From Rhodanobacter sp. OK091 (GTDB taxonomy: Bacteria; Pseudomonadota; Gammaproteobacteria; Xanthomonadales; Rhodanobacteraceae): DNA of 64,000 nucleotides. The notes under the pieces were generated by a model. The model saw only the letters and a list, made by a program, of their open reading frames with translations. It ran no database searches and was not told the DNA's origin. Below are positions 46,885 to 54,497 of this stretch, in pieces. The stretch spans positions 620,001 to 684,000 of the forward strand of contig NZ_FRCH01000001.1 of assembly GCF_900142825.1 (NCBI RefSeq), in the 5' to 3' direction. Both the position numbers and the translations under genes were made by a program. Position 1 is the first letter of the stretch, and every line of letters starts with the position of its first letter.

Positions 46885-47288
46885 CCTCGTCCGATAAGAA
46901 CCGGCCCGACAAACATTTCGAACAGCGTGCCCGCAAGCTCTGGCACGAAGCAGCCCAGCGCATCGATCCGGCCACCGCCGGGCGCCTGCGCGCGGCACGG
47001 CGGCGGGCGCTGGAAACGAAACAGGCACCGGTACACCACACCGTCCGCTGGCTGATCCCGACCGGCGCCTTCGCAGTGATCGCACTGGCCGCGATGATGG
47101 TGTGGCAGCCATTGCCGCGGCATCATGCGGCAACATCCACGCCAGCCGTCTACGGCACCGCCAGCGCAACGGCCGATGTCGACAACGATCTGCCGCCAGA
47201 TGCCGACAAGACCGATCCGAACCTCTATCAGAACCTCGACTTCTATGGCTGGCTGGCTACCGCCGACAGCCATCCGGCAACCCGCTGA
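46881..47288 (+). CDS. single-pass membrane protein, DUF3619-like (possible anti-sigma factor)
   Basis: The 135-residue protein overlaps the sigma gene by 4 bp. It has a basic cytoplasmic N-terminal part (about 1-57), one membrane segment (LIPTGAFAVIALAAMMVW) and a periplasmic tail ending NLDFYGWLATADS. Position, size and topology fit the DUF3619 proteins that follow such sigma factors. An anti-sigma role is inference; no zinc-binding anti-sigma motif (HxxxCxxC) is present. Confidence 0.7.
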   Translation: MTSSDKNRPDKHFEQRARKLWHEAAQRIDPATAGRLRAARRRALETKQAPVHHTVRWLIPTGAFAVIALAAMMVWQPLPRHHAATSTPAVYGTASATADVDNDLPPDADKTDPNLYQNLDFYGWLATADSHPATR

Positions 47289-47291
47289 GCC

Positions 47292-47786
47292 ATGACCAGA
47301 CTCCTACGCCCGCTCCTCCTCCCGCTGCTGGCCGCGCTGCTTGGCAGCGTGATGGCCATGCCGCTGCATGCGCAGAATGCGCCGGCGCACCCGTGGAGCA
47401 GCCTCGATCCGGCCCAGCGCGAAGTGCTGGCGCCGTTGCGGCAGGAGTGGGACAGCATGCCGCCAGGCAAGCAGGCGCACATGCTGAAGCGGTCCGAGCA
47501 CTGGATCACCTTGCCGCCGCAAAAACGCGAGGAAGTTCGCCAGCGCATTGCCCGCTGGCAGCAGATGACGCCGGAAGAACGTCAGCAGGCACGCGAAAAC
47601 ATCCGCAAGTTCAATCAGCTGCCGCCTGAGCAGCGCCAACAGTTGCACAACACCTTCGAGCGCTTTCAGCAACTGCCGCCGGCACAGCGCGAAAAACTGA
47701 TACGCGAATGGCACGCCCTGCCTCCTGCGCAACGCCTGCAATGGGGCCGCCCCGGCCACGGCCACCCGCCTCCCGGCAAGCCATGA
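47292..47786 (+). CDS. exported DUF3106 protein
   Basis: The 164-residue protein has a signal peptide (LLLPLLAALLGSVMAMPLHA) and then several repeats of a WxxLPPxQRExxxxRxxxWQQM type, typical of DUF3106. These charged, Pro-rich helices recall periplasmic CpxP/heavy-metal resistance-like sensors. It is the last gene of the sigma operon and is followed by an intrinsic terminator. Its role is unknown. Confidence 0.85.
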   Translation: MTRLLRPLLLPLLAALLGSVMAMPLHAQNAPAHPWSSLDPAQREVLAPLRQEWDSMPPGKQAHMLKRSEHWITLPPQKREEVRQRIARWQQMTPEERQQARENIRKFNQLPPEQRQQLHNTFERFQQLPPAQREKLIREWHALPPAQRLQWGRPGHGHPPPGKP

Positions 47787-47795
47787 CCCAGCCCC

Positions 47796-47825
47796 GCCCC
47801 GCCTTGCGCGGGGCAGTTTGTTTTT
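47796..47825 (+). terminator. intrinsic terminator of the sigma/DUF3106 operon
   Basis: GCCCCGC, five-base loop, GCGGGGC, then AGTTTGTTTTT on the plus strand, 10 bp after the DUF3106 stop codon. The perfect 7-bp stem and T-rich tail make a clear intrinsic terminator facing the convergent pntAA gene. Confidence 0.8.
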
Positions 47826-47828
47826 GGA

Positions 47829-47858
47829 CCGTCATCCCAGCGAAAGCTGGGATGACGG
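47829..47858. repeat. palindromic repeat with GAAA loop
   Basis: A perfect 13-bp inverted repeat, CCGTCATCCCAGC and its complement, around GAAA. This GTCAT-palindrome type is dispersed in many bacterial genomes. It lies between the sigma operon terminator and the pntAA stop and would also form a strong hairpin at the pntAA 3' end. Confidence 0.75.
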
Positions 47859-47902
47859 GCTAATGGCGAGTTTTTTGAAGCCCGCCAGGGTGACCCGGCC
47901 GC

Positions 47903-49003
47903 TTACGCATTGAACCGGGTTTCGCCGGCGTGGCTGAGACAGCTCTTGGCGACCAGTTCGTCATTGAAATCCGGCTGCAGCGCGCCGTCGTGCACCAGCA
48001 GTTCGATGAAGTTGACGACGTTGCGTGCATACATCTCCGATGCATGCAGCGGCGCGCCAGCCGGCAGGTTCAGCGGCCCCAGGATCACCACGCCGCCATG
48101 CTCGACCCGCTCGCCCGGCCGGGTCAGTTCGCAGTTGCCGCCACCCTCGGCGGCCAGATCGACGATCAGCGCACCCGGCTTCATGCCGTCGACCATCGCT
48201 GCCGTGAGGATCTTCGGTGCCGGCCGTCCCGGCACGGCCGCGGTGGTGACGATCACGTCGATCGATTTCAGATGTTCGGCCAGCGCCTGTTGCTGCGCGG
48301 CGCGCTCCTCCGCCGACAATTCGCGCGCGTAGCCGCCGCTGCCGGCCGCACTGACGCCGAGTTCGAGAAACTTCGCACCCAGCGATTCGACCTGTTCGCG
48401 GGTTTCCGGGCGCACGTCATAGCCTTCGATCTGCGCACCCAGCCGGCGCGCGGTGGCGATCGCCTGCAGTCCGGCCACGCCCGCGCCGATCACCAGCACT
48501 TTGGACGGCCGGATCGTGCCGGCGGCGGTGGTCAGCATGGGGAAGAACTTCGGCGAGGCCTCGGCGGCGATCAGCATGGCGCGATAACCGGCCACCGCTG
48601 CCTGCGAACTCAATACATCCATCGCTTGCGCCCGCGTGGTGCGCGGCAGCAGCTCCAGCGAAAACGCGGTCAGCTTGTGCGCGGTCAGCGCGGCTACCCG
48701 ATCGGCCGCGCCGTAGGGACGCAGTTGGCCCACCACCACACTGCCCTCGCGCAAACCGGCGAATACCGCGTAGTCCGGCGGCAGCACGCAGGCCAGCAGA
48801 TCGGCTTGTGCCAGCACGCCGGCGGCGTCGGCGAACTCGGCTTCGGCATAGGAACTGTCGGGAAAGCCGGCGGCACGTCCCGCATCGCGTTCCAGCAGGA
48901 CGCGCAGGCCTTTGCCGTGCAGCTTCTTCGCCATCTCGGGCGTGATCGCCACGCGACGCTCCCCGGCGGCGGTCTCACGCAAAGCGGCTACGGTGATCGG
49001 CAT
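47903..49003 (-). CDS. pntAA: NAD(P) transhydrogenase subunit alpha part 1 (NAD-binding)
   Basis: This 366-residue soluble domain I binds NAD(H). It begins MPITVAALRETAAGERRVAITPE and has the Rossmann motif VLVIGAGVAGLQAIATARRLGA and the AAVPGRPAPKILTAAMVDGMKPG segment. pntAB and pntB follow on the same strand only after the 1.5-kb plus-strand sigma operon, so the three subunits cannot form one simple operon here. Confidence 0.96.
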   Translation of the reverse strand: MPITVAALRETAAGERRVAITPEMAKKLHGKGLRVLLERDAGRAAGFPDSSYAEAEFADAAGVLAQADLLACVLPPDYAVFAGLREGSVVVGQLRPYGAADRVAALTAHKLTAFSLELLPRTTRAQAMDVLSSQAAVAGYRAMLIAAEASPKFFPMLTTAAGTIRPSKVLVIGAGVAGLQAIATARRLGAQIEGYDVRPETREQVESLGAKFLELGVSAAGSGGYARELSAEERAAQQQALAEHLKSIDVIVTTAAVPGRPAPKILTAAMVDGMKPGALIVDLAAEGGGNCELTRPGERVEHGGVVILGPLNLPAGAPLHASEMYARNVVNFIELLVHDGALQPDFNDELVAKSCLSHAGETRFNA

Positions 49004-49141
49004 GGTGCAGTCCCCTCGACAGTGGTCGGAACATCTTAGCGGCTTGCGACGCCGGTTTTGATCTCGGATCAAGCGAAAAGAGTAAGCTGACCCGCCGACA
49101 CATGCGGCCCGCGCCGACCGGGGTCCTTGCCGGAGATCCCG

Positions 49142-49558
49142 ATGCCCGTATCCACCACCACGCTTACCGATTTGCTGGCACTGGCGCGCAGCGCGCGCGA
49201 GCAGGCTTACGCGCCGTATTCGCACTTCCGGGTCGGTGCCGCGCTGCTGACCCGCGACGGCCGCCGATTCAGCGGTTGCAACGTGGAGAACGCGTCCTAC
49301 GGTCTGTGCAATTGCGCCGAACGAACCGCGCTGTTCAGCGCGGTCGCCGCTGGGTGCCGACCCGGCGATTTCGTGGCTGTGGCCGTGATCGCCGATACCG
49401 ACGGTCCAGTCAGCCCCTGCGGCGCCTGCCGCCAGGTGATGGCCGAACTGTGCGACGGCGCCATGCCGGTTTTGATGGCCAATCTGAGCGGCGACACACA
49501 GCAAACCACCGTGGCCGCGCTGCTGCCCGGCTCGTTCAAGCTGCCGCTGCCGGCGTGA
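49142..49558 (+). CDS. cdd: cytidine deaminase
   Basis: This is the zinc enzyme that deaminates cytidine and deoxycytidine in pyrimidine salvage. The 138 residues include GCNVENASYGLCNCAERTA, with the proton-shuttle Glu, and PCGACRQVM, with the zinc cysteines. The size fits the small homotetrameric class. The ATG at 49142 is preceded by GGAGAT. Confidence 0.95.
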   Translation: MPVSTTTLTDLLALARSAREQAYAPYSHFRVGAALLTRDGRRFSGCNVENASYGLCNCAERTALFSAVAAGCRPGDFVAVAVIADTDGPVSPCGACRQVMAELCDGAMPVLMANLSGDTQQTTVAALLPGSFKLPLPA

Positions 49559-49620
49559 CCGTTCGCGCGCGGTCGGCCCGCCAGTTAGCATGGGCGTCTT
49601 CGCGTCCAAAGAACTAATCC

Positions 49621-50190
49621 ATGCCCCCTGCCCTGTCCCTGCTCCAGCAACGCCATTCCATCCCATCGCGACAGCTGGGTGAGCCGGCGCCGGATGAGGC
49701 GACGCTGCAGGCGCTTCTCGAAGCGGCGATCCGCGTGCCCGATCACGGCAAACTGGTGCCGTTCCGGCTGATCCGTATGCAAGGCGACGCGAAGCTGCGC
49801 TTCGGCGAACGGCTGGCCGCGATCGCGATACGCAACAATCCCGACATGTCTGAAGCCAAGCAGGAGAAGGAGCGCCTCCGCTACACCTTCGCACCACTGG
49901 TCGTGGTGGTTGTCGCCTGCCTGCATGCCGACAGCAAGGTGCCTGAGATCGAGCAGAAGCTGTGCGCCGGCAACGTCGCCTACAACATCCTGCTCGGTGC
50001 ACATGCGCTGGGCTTCGGCGCGCAATGGCTGACCGGCTGGGCTGCATATGACCGCGACGCGGCGGCGATACTCGGACTGGCGGAGCACGAACACGTGGTC
50101 GGTTTCGTGCACCTGGGTACACCGCAGGTCGAGGTACCCGATCGCGATCGCCCGGCGCTGGCCGATCTGCTCAGCGCATGGACGCCGTGA
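49621..50190 (+). CDS. nitroreductase family protein (YdjA-like)
   Basis: The 189-residue FMN-binding protein resembles the small YdjA subgroup of nitroreductases: RHSIPSRQLGEPAPD at the start, RVPDHGKLVPFRL in the FMN-binding region and NILLGAHALGFGAQWLTGW further on. It probably uses NAD(P)H to reduce an unknown substrate. It overlaps the following exonuclease gene by 13 bp. Confidence 0.88.
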   Translation: MPPALSLLQQRHSIPSRQLGEPAPDEATLQALLEAAIRVPDHGKLVPFRLIRMQGDAKLRFGERLAAIAIRNNPDMSEAKQEKERLRYTFAPLVVVVVACLHADSKVPEIEQKLCAGNVAYNILLGAHALGFGAQWLTGWAAYDRDAAAILGLAEHEHVVGFVHLGTPQVEVPDRDRPALADLLSAWTP

Positions 50191-51092
50191 ACACGCCGGC
50201 GAACGGACTTCCAGCCGTCCATCTGGTCGACGGCAGCTTGTATGTATTTCGCGCCTGGCATTCGATGCCGAACGAGTTTTTCGACGCGGACGGCCATCCG
50301 GTCAACGCCGTGCACGGCTACGCCCGCTTCCTGTGCGAGCTGCTGGAGCGCGCGCAGCCCGAGCACATCGCGGTGGCGTTCGACGCTTCGCTGACCAGCT
50401 CGTTCCGCAACGCGATCTATCCGCCGTACAAGGCCAACCGTGAGCTGCCGCCACCGGATCTGGAGCGCCAGTTCGTGCAGTGCCGCGCGATCACCGAGGC
50501 GCTCGGCATCCATCTGATGATCGACCACAGCTTCGAGGCCGACGACCTGATCGGCAGCACCGTATGGAGCCTGCGGGCGCACGGCTGGCGCAGCGTGATC
50601 GTGTCCGCCGACAAGGACTTCGGCCAGTTGCTGGGTACGCACGACGAACAGTGGGACTATGCGCGCGGCCTGCGCTGGGGTCCGGCTGGCGTACATGAAA
50701 AACTCGGCGTGCATCCGCACCAGGTGGCCGACTATCTCGCGCTGTGCGGCGATGCGGTGGACAACATCCCCGGCGTGCCCGGCATCGGCGCGAAAACCGC
50801 CGCAGCCTTGCTGAGCCATTTCGGCAGTCTCGACATCCTGCTCGATCGCATCGACGAGGTCGCGTTCCTGCGGCTGCGCGGTGCGGCGGCGTGCGCCGCG
50901 AAACTGCGCGAGCACGCCGAGCAGGCGCGACTGTACCGCCGGCTCACCCGCATCGCGCTGGATGCCCCCGGCGCCAGCACTCTCGAAGTCATGCTGCGCG
51001 CGCCCCGGCAACCCGCCCAGCTCGACAGCCTGTGCGAACAGCTGCGCTTCGGGGCTTTCACCCGCAGCCGGCTCCGCGCCTTGCTGCGCTGA
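50178..51092 (+). CDS. 5'-3' exonuclease (PolA N-terminal domain/Xni type)
   Basis: The 304-residue protein has the FEN-type nuclease layout: VHLVDGSLYVFRAWHSMP, VAFDASLTSSFRN, FEADDLIGS, SADKDFGQLL and DAVDNIPGVPGIGAKTAAALL, with the acidic metal ligands and the helix-hairpin-helix. No polymerase domain follows. It may remove RNA primers or flaps. It probably shares an operon with the nitroreductase before it. Confidence 0.92.
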   Translation: MDAVNTPANGLPAVHLVDGSLYVFRAWHSMPNEFFDADGHPVNAVHGYARFLCELLERAQPEHIAVAFDASLTSSFRNAIYPPYKANRELPPPDLERQFVQCRAITEALGIHLMIDHSFEADDLIGSTVWSLRAHGWRSVIVSADKDFGQLLGTHDEQWDYARGLRWGPAGVHEKLGVHPHQVADYLALCGDAVDNIPGVPGIGAKTAAALLSHFGSLDILLDRIDEVAFLRLRGAAACAAKLREHAEQARLYRRLTRIALDAPGASTLEVMLRAPRQPAQLDSLCEQLRFGAFTRSRLRALLR

Positions 51093-51173
51093 ACCCATCT
51101 CCTCGCTGCCGGTTGTCGCTGCCAGTCGGACAGTTCAACATGTCCGCCGGATTTCCCGGACCCTCGAGCACCC

Positions 51174-51752
51174 ATGAACGATTCCGCCAGCCGCATTCCC
51201 GCCGACGCCAGCGCACCGGTGGAAACCCTGTACGAAGGCCGCTGGCTCAGCCTGCGCAAGCGCGGCCGCTGGGAGTATGCCGAGCGCAACAATCCCGGCG
51301 GCGCGGTCATCATCCTGGCGGTGACGCCTGACGACCATGTGCTGTTCGTCGAGCAATACCGCGTATCGATCCTGCAGAACACGATCGAGATGCCGGCCGG
51401 GCTGGTCGGCGACGAAATCGGCATGACCGACGAGAGCGCACTGCTCGCCGCACAGCGCGAGCTGGAGGAAGAAACCGGCTATCGCTGCGAGCGGGTGGAA
51501 TTCGTGCATTGCGGCCCGTCGTCATCCGGCATGAGTACCGAGATGATCACCTTCGTGCGGGCATGGGGGCTCACCAAGGTCGGTCCGGGCGGCGGCGACG
51601 AAACCGAAAACATCGTGGTGCACGAAGTACCGCGCCGGGAAGCCGGTGCCTGGCTGTTCGCCCGTTCCGCCGAGGGTTATTCGATCGATCCCAAGCTGTT
51701 TGCGGGGCTGTGGTTCATCGAACATTTCCGTTCGGCCACCTCGGGGCCCTAA
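51174..51752 (+). CDS. NUDIX hydrolase (ADP-ribose pyrophosphatase-like)
   Basis: The 192-residue protein has a Nudix box with ESALLAAQRELEEETGY as the REx2EEx2G core, preceded by an EMPAGLVGDE segment as in NudF-type ADP-sugar hydrolases. The spacing before the box is about two residues longer than the textbook pattern. The stop codon forms the first bases of the FliA promoter of the next gene. Confidence 0.9.
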   Translation: MNDSASRIPADASAPVETLYEGRWLSLRKRGRWEYAERNNPGGAVIILAVTPDDHVLFVEQYRVSILQNTIEMPAGLVGDEIGMTDESALLAAQRELEEETGYRCERVEFVHCGPSSSGMSTEMITFVRAWGLTKVGPGGGDETENIVVHEVPRREAGAWLFARSAEGYSIDPKLFAGLWFIEHFRSATSGP

Positions 51753-51776
51753 AGATTTCTCCGGTGCGGCCGATCT
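51750..51776 (+). promoter_or_regulatory. FliA (sigma-28) promoter of the first exported paralogue
   Basis: TAAAGATT, 11 bases, GCCGATCT, compared with the consensus TAAAGTTT-N11-GCCGATAA: seven of eight and six of eight matches with exact spacing. It ends 36 bp before the ATG at 51813. The -35 overlaps the NUDIX stop codon. Confidence 0.8.
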
Positions 51777-51812
51777 CAGGATCAATGGTCCCTTGATCCT
51801 GGAACGCCCACC

Positions 51813-52178
51813 ATGAAATCCCGTCTGCTTGTTTCCGCCCTGTGCCTGTTCGCTCCGATGGCAGCAAACGCAGCCTGCGCCGCCACGGATTTCGTCATCA
51901 AGAATTTCGCTGTCAGCGCCGGCTCTGGCGGCTTGAGCAGCAAGATGATCATGAAAGGTCAACTGGTCAACAACTGCGCCGAGGCTGCCGCCGCCCAGAT
52001 CGAAGTCCAGGCCAAGGACAGCAGCGGCAACGTGCTGCAGTCCAAGAAAGGCTGGCCGGCCGGCACCACCAACATCGCGCCCGGTCAATCGGTGCAGTTC
52101 GACGTCGGCCGTCAATTCCACTACGACCCCAGCATGCAGACCTATGCCGCCGGCATCGTGAGCGTGCGCAGCTGGTAA
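51813..52178 (+). CDS. small exported protein, FxLYD-like, paralogue 1
   Basis: The 121-residue protein has a clear signal peptide (LLVSALCLFAPMAANA), leaving about 100 residues with an Ig-like beta pattern. The motifs LSSKMIMKGQLVNNCAEAAAAQIEVQAKD, GWPAGTTNIAPGQSVQF and HYDPSMQTYAAGIVSVR recall FxLYD domains, in which secreted strands carry small side-chain patterns. Two Cys remain (C22, C55) and could form a disulfide. It is about 79 percent identical to the next gene and has its own sigma-28-type promoter. Function is unknown. Confidence 0.85.
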   Translation: MKSRLLVSALCLFAPMAANAACAATDFVIKNFAVSAGSGGLSSKMIMKGQLVNNCAEAAAAQIEVQAKDSSGNVLQSKKGWPAGTTNIAPGQSVQFDVGRQFHYDPSMQTYAAGIVSVRSW

Positions 52179-52268
52179 GCCGGCGACGGCAACCATCCGC
52201 GGCCAGTGATAGCCGATCATGGGATGTCGCGCCGACGCGCGCTCTCCCGGCCGGCTGCGCGACTGCTC

Positions 52269-52295
52269 TAAAGTTTTCCGGGTCGCTGCCGCTTA
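52269..52295 (+). promoter_or_regulatory. FliA (sigma-28) promoter of the second exported paralogue
   Basis: TAAAGTTT (a perfect -35), 11 bases, GCCGCTTA, 37 bp before the ATG at 52332. The distance from promoter to start is almost the same as for the first paralogue, although the intergenic sequences otherwise differ. Confidence 0.75.
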
Positions 52296-52331
52296 ACAGG
52301 TATCCCCCACCCGATGATGAGATAACCCGAG

Positions 52332-52697
52332 ATGAAGAACATCCTGCTCGCCTCTGCCCTGCTCCTTGCCGCCCCCATGGCGGCACACGCAGCTTGCTCG
52401 GCCACCGATTTCACGATCCAGGATTTCAAGGTCGCCGCCGGTTCCAGCGGCCTGAGCTCGAAGATGACCATGAAAGGCCAGCTGGTGAACCATTGCGCCG
52501 AAGCGGCTGCCGCACAGGTCGAGATCCAGGCCAAGGACGCCAGCGGCAACGTGATCGCGAGCAAGAAGGGCTGGCCGGCAGGCACCACCAATATCGGGCC
52601 GGGGCAGTCGGTGGAATTCGACCTCGGCCGCCAGTTCCATTACGACCCCAACATGCAGACCTACGCCGCCGGCATCGCCAGCGTTCGCGCCTGGTAA
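52332..52697 (+). CDS. small exported protein, FxLYD-like, paralogue 2
   Basis: The 121-residue protein aligns without gaps to the gene at 51813, with about 26 differences. The signal peptide (LLASALLLAAPMAAHA), both cysteines and the GWPAGTTNI and GRQFHYDP blocks are kept. Most changes are in the signal peptide and the first mature strand. Its promoter and the nearby chemotaxis operon suggest expression with flagellar class III genes. The function is unknown. Confidence 0.85.
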   Translation: MKNILLASALLLAAPMAAHAACSATDFTIQDFKVAAGSSGLSSKMTMKGQLVNHCAEAAAAQVEIQAKDASGNVIASKKGWPAGTTNIGPGQSVEFDLGRQFHYDPNMQTYAAGIASVRAW

Positions 52698-52760
52698 GCA
52701 GACACGACGATCCACGCAGGCCTGACCAGGTTTCCTGATCGTCGCCAGCAAGCAGCAAAC

Positions 52761-52793
52761 GAATACGGGTCGCCATCATGGCGGCCCGTATTC
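52761..52793. terminator. hairpin terminator after the exported pair
   Basis: GAATACGGGTCGCC, five-base loop, then a 14-base arm pairing at all positions with one G-U pair, followed by ATTTGCTT. It lies 63 bp after the second paralogue. With the terminator at 52886-52910 it separates two convergent units. The rest of this 286-bp gap shows no gene. Confidence 0.7.
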
Positions 52794-52885
52794 ATTTGCT
52801 TGCACGCGTTGAATCGCTGATTCATCGAAGCCCCGCAGGGGACTGGCCCCTTCCTGCCGGTGGCCTAGTCCACTTCGCAGATACG

Positions 52886-52910
52886 AAAAGGCTCCGGAGT
52901 CCGGAGCCTT
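52886..52910 (-). terminator. intrinsic terminator of the chemotaxis operon
   Basis: On the minus strand a perfect 10-bp stem AAGGCTCCGG with a three-base loop is followed by TTTTCG. It lies about 70 bp after the last gene of the che operon. Confidence 0.75.
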
Positions 52911-52983
52911 GAGGCACAACGCGCGCGCCAAAGGGATGTATCGCAGTCCGGGAAGGCAAACGGCCCACCGGTCGCTGCAAGAA

Positions 52984-53283
52984 TCAGTGCAGCACGAACA
53001 ACTTGTCGAAACCGGCCACACGCAAAGTGCTGCGCAACTCGGTGCCCGCGTTGACGATACGGATCTCGGCGCGGTCGGCGCCGGCGTGTTCGCGCAGCAG
53101 CAGCAGCATGCCCAGCGCCGAGCTGTCCATGCTGGTGACTTCGCCCAGGTCGATGACGTAGCTGCGCGCGGCGCCACCAGTGCCGAGGCAGGCCTCGTGA
53201 AAATCGCGATGGATGCTGAAATCGAAACGCTCGCCCAACTGCAGGGTCAGGCAATCGTGTTCGCTGTCGTGGTGGACGATCAT
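52984..53283 (-). CDS. STAS-domain protein at the end of the che operon
   Basis: The 99-residue single STAS domain has the motif VTSMDSSALGMLLLL with candidate phosphoserine S54 or S55, like anti-sigma factor antagonists. It lies 10 bp after the MCP-like gene and is last in the chemotaxis operon. No HATPase or PP2C partner is in this operon; the nearest is at 23810. Regulation by that module, or a structural role with the MCP-like protein, is speculation. Confidence 0.88.
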   Translation of the reverse strand: MIVHHDSEHDCLTLQLGERFDFSIHRDFHEACLGTGGAARSYVIDLGEVTSMDSSALGMLLLLREHAGADRAEIRIVNAGTELRSTLRVAGFDKLFVLH

Positions 53284-53293
53284 GCTGTACTCC

Positions 53294-54481
53294 TCAAAAC
53301 AATTCGATTTCGCCGGCATCCATCGAGCTCTGCAATGCCGGACCGCGGGAACGCAGACGCGCCTTTTCGCGCTGAATGGCCAGCCGGCTGCGCACCCGCT
53401 GCGCATGCTCGGCCAGGTTGTCGGCGTTGACCGGTGCGCAAGCCAGCTCCTCGATGTCACGCGTGCATTCGCCGACCACTTCCTGCAGCTCGACCAGCCG
53501 GGTGCGCGTCTGCCGCAGCAGCTGGCTGAGGATGTCCTCGAACTGCAGCGATCTGATCGTGGTGGAAACATCGCTGCCCAGGCCCCGATTGATCTCCACC
53601 ACCTGGTCGGCGACCGCACTGGTGCGCGCGTCGCTCTCGGTGACGTGCGCCATCATGGCGTCGATGCCGCCCTTGGCCGACAGCGCCACGTTCAGGTCCT
53701 GCGAGGCCATCGTGCCGACCAGCCCACGCAATTGTTCCATCGCGGTACGTGCACGCTCGACGTGGCTGCCGATCTGCTCGTTGAACTGGTTGGAATTGCT
53801 GGCCAGGTTGCGGATCTCGCCGGCCACCACGGCGAAGCCGCGGCCGGACTCGCCCGCGCGCGCCGCCTCGATCGCGGCATTGAGCGCCAGCAAGTTGGTT
53901 TCCTCGGCGATCGTGTTGACGTTCTTCAGCAGTCCGAACACGGCATCCATCTCCTTCGCCATGCCGTCGATGCGGTAGACGATGCGCAGGCTTTCGCGCG
54001 ACATCTGCACGATCATGCCGACGAAGTGCTGCAGCAAGTCACCGGTGCGGGCTGCGAAATCCTGCACCGAGACGCCACCATTCTGGGCGTCGATGATCTG
54101 CTTCAGCAGTGACTGCTGCAGCCCGGTCTTGTGCGACAGACCGTCGAACCCGCCGCCCAGTTCGGACACCGCGTCACGCAGCAGGTCGAGTCCCTGATGC
54201 AGCTCGCGGGTGGCGTGGCCGAGCTCGTCCACCAGCGCACCACGTACGTCCTCCAGCGCCTCGCGCACCGGGGTGCTGTTGCCGGCTTCAGCCATCGGCG
54301 CGGCCAGCAGCGGCCTGCGCCGGCTCTCGACAATCCATACCGCGGTGAGTACGACGATCAGCAGCGGCGCCAGCCATGCGGGATGCCACAGCAGCGCCAG
54401 CAACAGCGCGAGCGTGCTGGCGATCCAGCCGTAGAGCGGGCGGTCAGCGAAGATCCGGGCAATGTGAGATAGGACAACCAT
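53294..54481 (-). CDS. MCP-like signalling protein without a sensor domain
   Basis: The 395-residue protein has two adjacent membrane segments (about 19-32 and 36-51) with no room for a periplasmic sensor and no HAMP. The MCP hairpin tip [23 protein letters not shown] is well preserved. The C-terminus (about 340-395) is charged and ends [11 protein letters not shown], with no CheR-binding pentapeptide. It lies 16 bp after cheB. It may read an internal signal or assist array formation. Confidence 0.88.
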   Translation of the reverse strand: MVVLSHIARIFADRPLYGWIASTLALLLALLWHPAWLAPLLIVVLTAVWIVESRRRPLLAAPMAEAGNSTPVREALEDVRGALVDELGHATRELHQGLDLLRDAVSELGGGFDGLSHKTGLQQSLLKQIIDAQNGGVSVQDFAARTGDLLQHFVGMIVQMSRESLRIVYRIDGMAKEMDAVFGLLKNVNTIAEETNLLALNAAIEAARAGESGRGFAVVAGEIRNLASNSNQFNEQIGSHVERARTAMEQLRGLVGTMASQDLNVALSAKGGIDAMMAHVTESDARTSAVADQVVEINRGLGSDVSTTIRSLQFEDILSQLLRQTRTRLVELQEVVGECTRDIEELACAPVNADNLAEHAQRVRSRLAIQREKARLRSRGPALQSSMDAGEIELF

Positions 54482-54497
54482 GAGCCGATATCCGATG

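Noticed and set aside
49003-50122. Upstream extension of pntAA by over 370 codons
   Set aside because: It is antisense to cdd and the nitroreductase gene. MPITVAALRET at 49003 is the family start.
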